DNA of 64,000 bases from Arthrobacter sp. MA-N2 (GTDB taxonomy: Bacteria > Actinomycetota > Actinomycetes > Actinomycetales > Micrococcaceae), in NCBI RefSeq assembly GCF_000517125.1, contig NZ_KI912155.1:2840034-2904033 (forward strand), given 5' to 3'. The position numbers and the translations under genes are program-made. Below the pieces are notes generated by a model that ran no database searches, had not been told where the DNA came from, and saw only the letters and a list, made by a program, of their open reading frames with translations. Of this stretch, positions 63,296 through 64,000 are shown one piece after another (the first letter of the stretch is position 1; each line of letters starts with the position of its first letter).

Positions 63296-63312
63296 ATTTC
63301 GCTAGGCGAAAT
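63296..63312. promoter_or_regulatory. Inverted repeat in the IclR-MFS divergent promoter
   Basis: ATTTCGC at 63296-63302 and GCGAAAT at 63306-63312 are exact inverted copies around TAG. The site is about 102 bp from the IclR start and 85 bp from the MFS start. It shares a TTCGC/GCGAA core with the palindrome at 52099. Confidence 0.45.
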
Positions 63313-63397
63313 GTTCAACAGAGTTATGGACGCTTGCAATTTTGTGTGACTACGATCACTGGACGCACCCTGAGCTTTACACAACAAGAAAGTGGAC

Positions 63398-64000
63398 ATG
63401 GACGTCTTAGCCCAAATACGGCACTCAAGGATGACCCGGTTCCAGGTAATGGCGATCGCAATCGCGCTGACCCTCATCCTGATCGACGGGTTCGATGTGG
63501 CCGTGATGGCCTACGCGGCACCGAGTCTCTCCAAGGCCTGGGCCCTTGACCCGGTCACCCTGGGATTCCTGCTCAGCGCCAGCCTTTTCGGCATGGCAGC
63601 GGGATCGATATTCCTGACCCCGCTTGCCGACCGGATTGGCCGCCGCCGGCTGGCCCTGATTTCGCTGATCATCATCAGCATCGGCATGGTGCTTTCGATT
63701 TTCAGCGCCGATGCGATGCAGCTCATGGCGTTCCGGATCATCACCGGACTGGGCGTCGGTGGCATGATGGCCAACCTGAACGTGCTCGTCTCCGAGTACG
63801 CCTCTGACAAGCGGCGCGGCACCATCATCGGCATCTACGCGGCCGGCTATCCCATCGGCGCCACGGTCGGCGGTCTGGTCGCGGCCCCGTTGATTCCGCC
63901 CTTCGGCTGGCATTCCGTGTTCGTCGTGGGCGCGGCCCTGACGGTCCTGATGCTGACGATTTCCTGGCGCTTCCTCCCCGAGTCCCTCGACTACCTCCTG
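63398..64000 (+). CDS. MFS aromatic acid:H+ symporter (AAHS type), 5' part
   Basis: The first 201 residues are in the window and the gene runs off the end. They contain the family mark IDGFDVAVMAYAAPSL in the first helix, LADRIGRRRLAL in the first cytoplasmic loop and GLGVGGMMANLNVLVSEYASDKRRGT. This is the PcaK/BenK group that imports benzoate, 4-hydroxybenzoate and related acids. A start at 63431 is possible. Divergence from the IclR gene suggests it imports an aromatic compound for the operon. Confidence 0.87.
   Translation, partial: MDVLAQIRHSRMTRFQVMAIAIALTLILIDGFDVAVMAYAAPSLSKAWALDPVTLGFLLSASLFGMAAGSIFLTPLADRIGRRRLALISLIIISIGMVLSIFSADAMQLMAFRIITGLGVGGMMANLNVLVSEYASDKRRGTIIGIYAAGYPIGATVGGLVAAPLIPPFGWHSVFVVGAALTVLMLTISWRFLPESLDYLL

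Noticed and set aside
1..64000. CRISPR arrays, tRNA or rRNA genes, prophage or conjugation genes
   Set aside because: I saw no regularly spaced repeats, tRNA-like cloverleaf ends, rRNA sequence or structural phage or transfer genes on reading through.

Overview
The window is GC-rich, densely packed DNA with many ATGA/GTGA stop-start overlaps, PaaX-, PucR-, IclR-, ROK- and MarR-type regulators, lipoproteins with clear lipoboxes and almost no house-keeping genes. This fits a soil actinomycete, most likely a Micrococcaceae (Arthrobacter/Paenarthrobacter-like) genome or large catabolic plasmid. The genus is an inference from gene style, not from a marker gene. No rRNA, tRNA, CRISPR array or replication gene was seen.

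The region is a string of substrate-specific catabolic modules, each with its own transporter and regulator. (A) 1-8.5 kb: a polar amino-acid ABC transporter, a GlcD-type FAD oxidase, a HisC-like aminotransferase and a 27-codon micro-ORF; then a PucR regulator divergent from an MFS transporter plus agmatinase-family ureohydrolase. A decayed 4-hydroxy-2-oxovalerate aldolase follows at 8.7-9.6 kb. (B1) 9.7-14.4 kb, minus strand: PaaX regulator, crotonase, an apparently permuted CaiB/BaiF protein and a YtcJ-like amidohydrolase. (B2) 14.7-29.8 kb, plus strand: a five-gene oligopeptide-type ABC transporter, two 2-hydroxyacyl-CoA-dehydratase-like proteins that lack the usual iron-sulfur cysteines, two family III CoA transferases, three SDRs, a small unknown protein and an acyl-CoA ligase. 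A second PaaX gene lies beyond its far end. (C) 31.9-37.8 kb: MarR regulator divergent from SDR, amidohydrolase, acyl-CoA dehydrogenase, MaoC hydratase and acyl-CoA ligase, a beta-oxidation-like set.

(D) 38.4-50.2 kb: a sugar/glycoside module on the minus strand (ribose-type ABC transporter, GMC FAD oxidoreductase with its gluconate-dehydrogenase subunit-3 partner, TIM-barrel sugar isomerase/epimerase, Gfo/Idh/MocA oxidoreductase, SDR, AKR) with a divergent ROK repressor. The gene set suggests oxidation and breakdown of 3-keto-glycosides. A decayed IS1380-type transposase and a GerMN lipoprotein follow.

(E/F) 52.2-64.0 kb: an SDR, an MFS carrier and a MarR regulator face a tight six-gene minus-strand operon: biotin carboxyl carrier, biotin carboxylase, carboxyltransferase, HAD phosphatase and a split PEP-synthase-like kinase of the phenylphosphate-synthase type. 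An IclR gene and an aromatic-acid MFS carrier adjoin it. This combination matches the recently described acetovanillone/4-hydroxyacetophenone route (Hpe in Rhodococcus, Acv in Sphingobium): phosphorylate the phenol, carboxylate the methyl ketone, remove the phosphate. The most likely undescribed system is module B2, because its cysteine-less dehydratase-like pair has no activator and no obvious known pathway.
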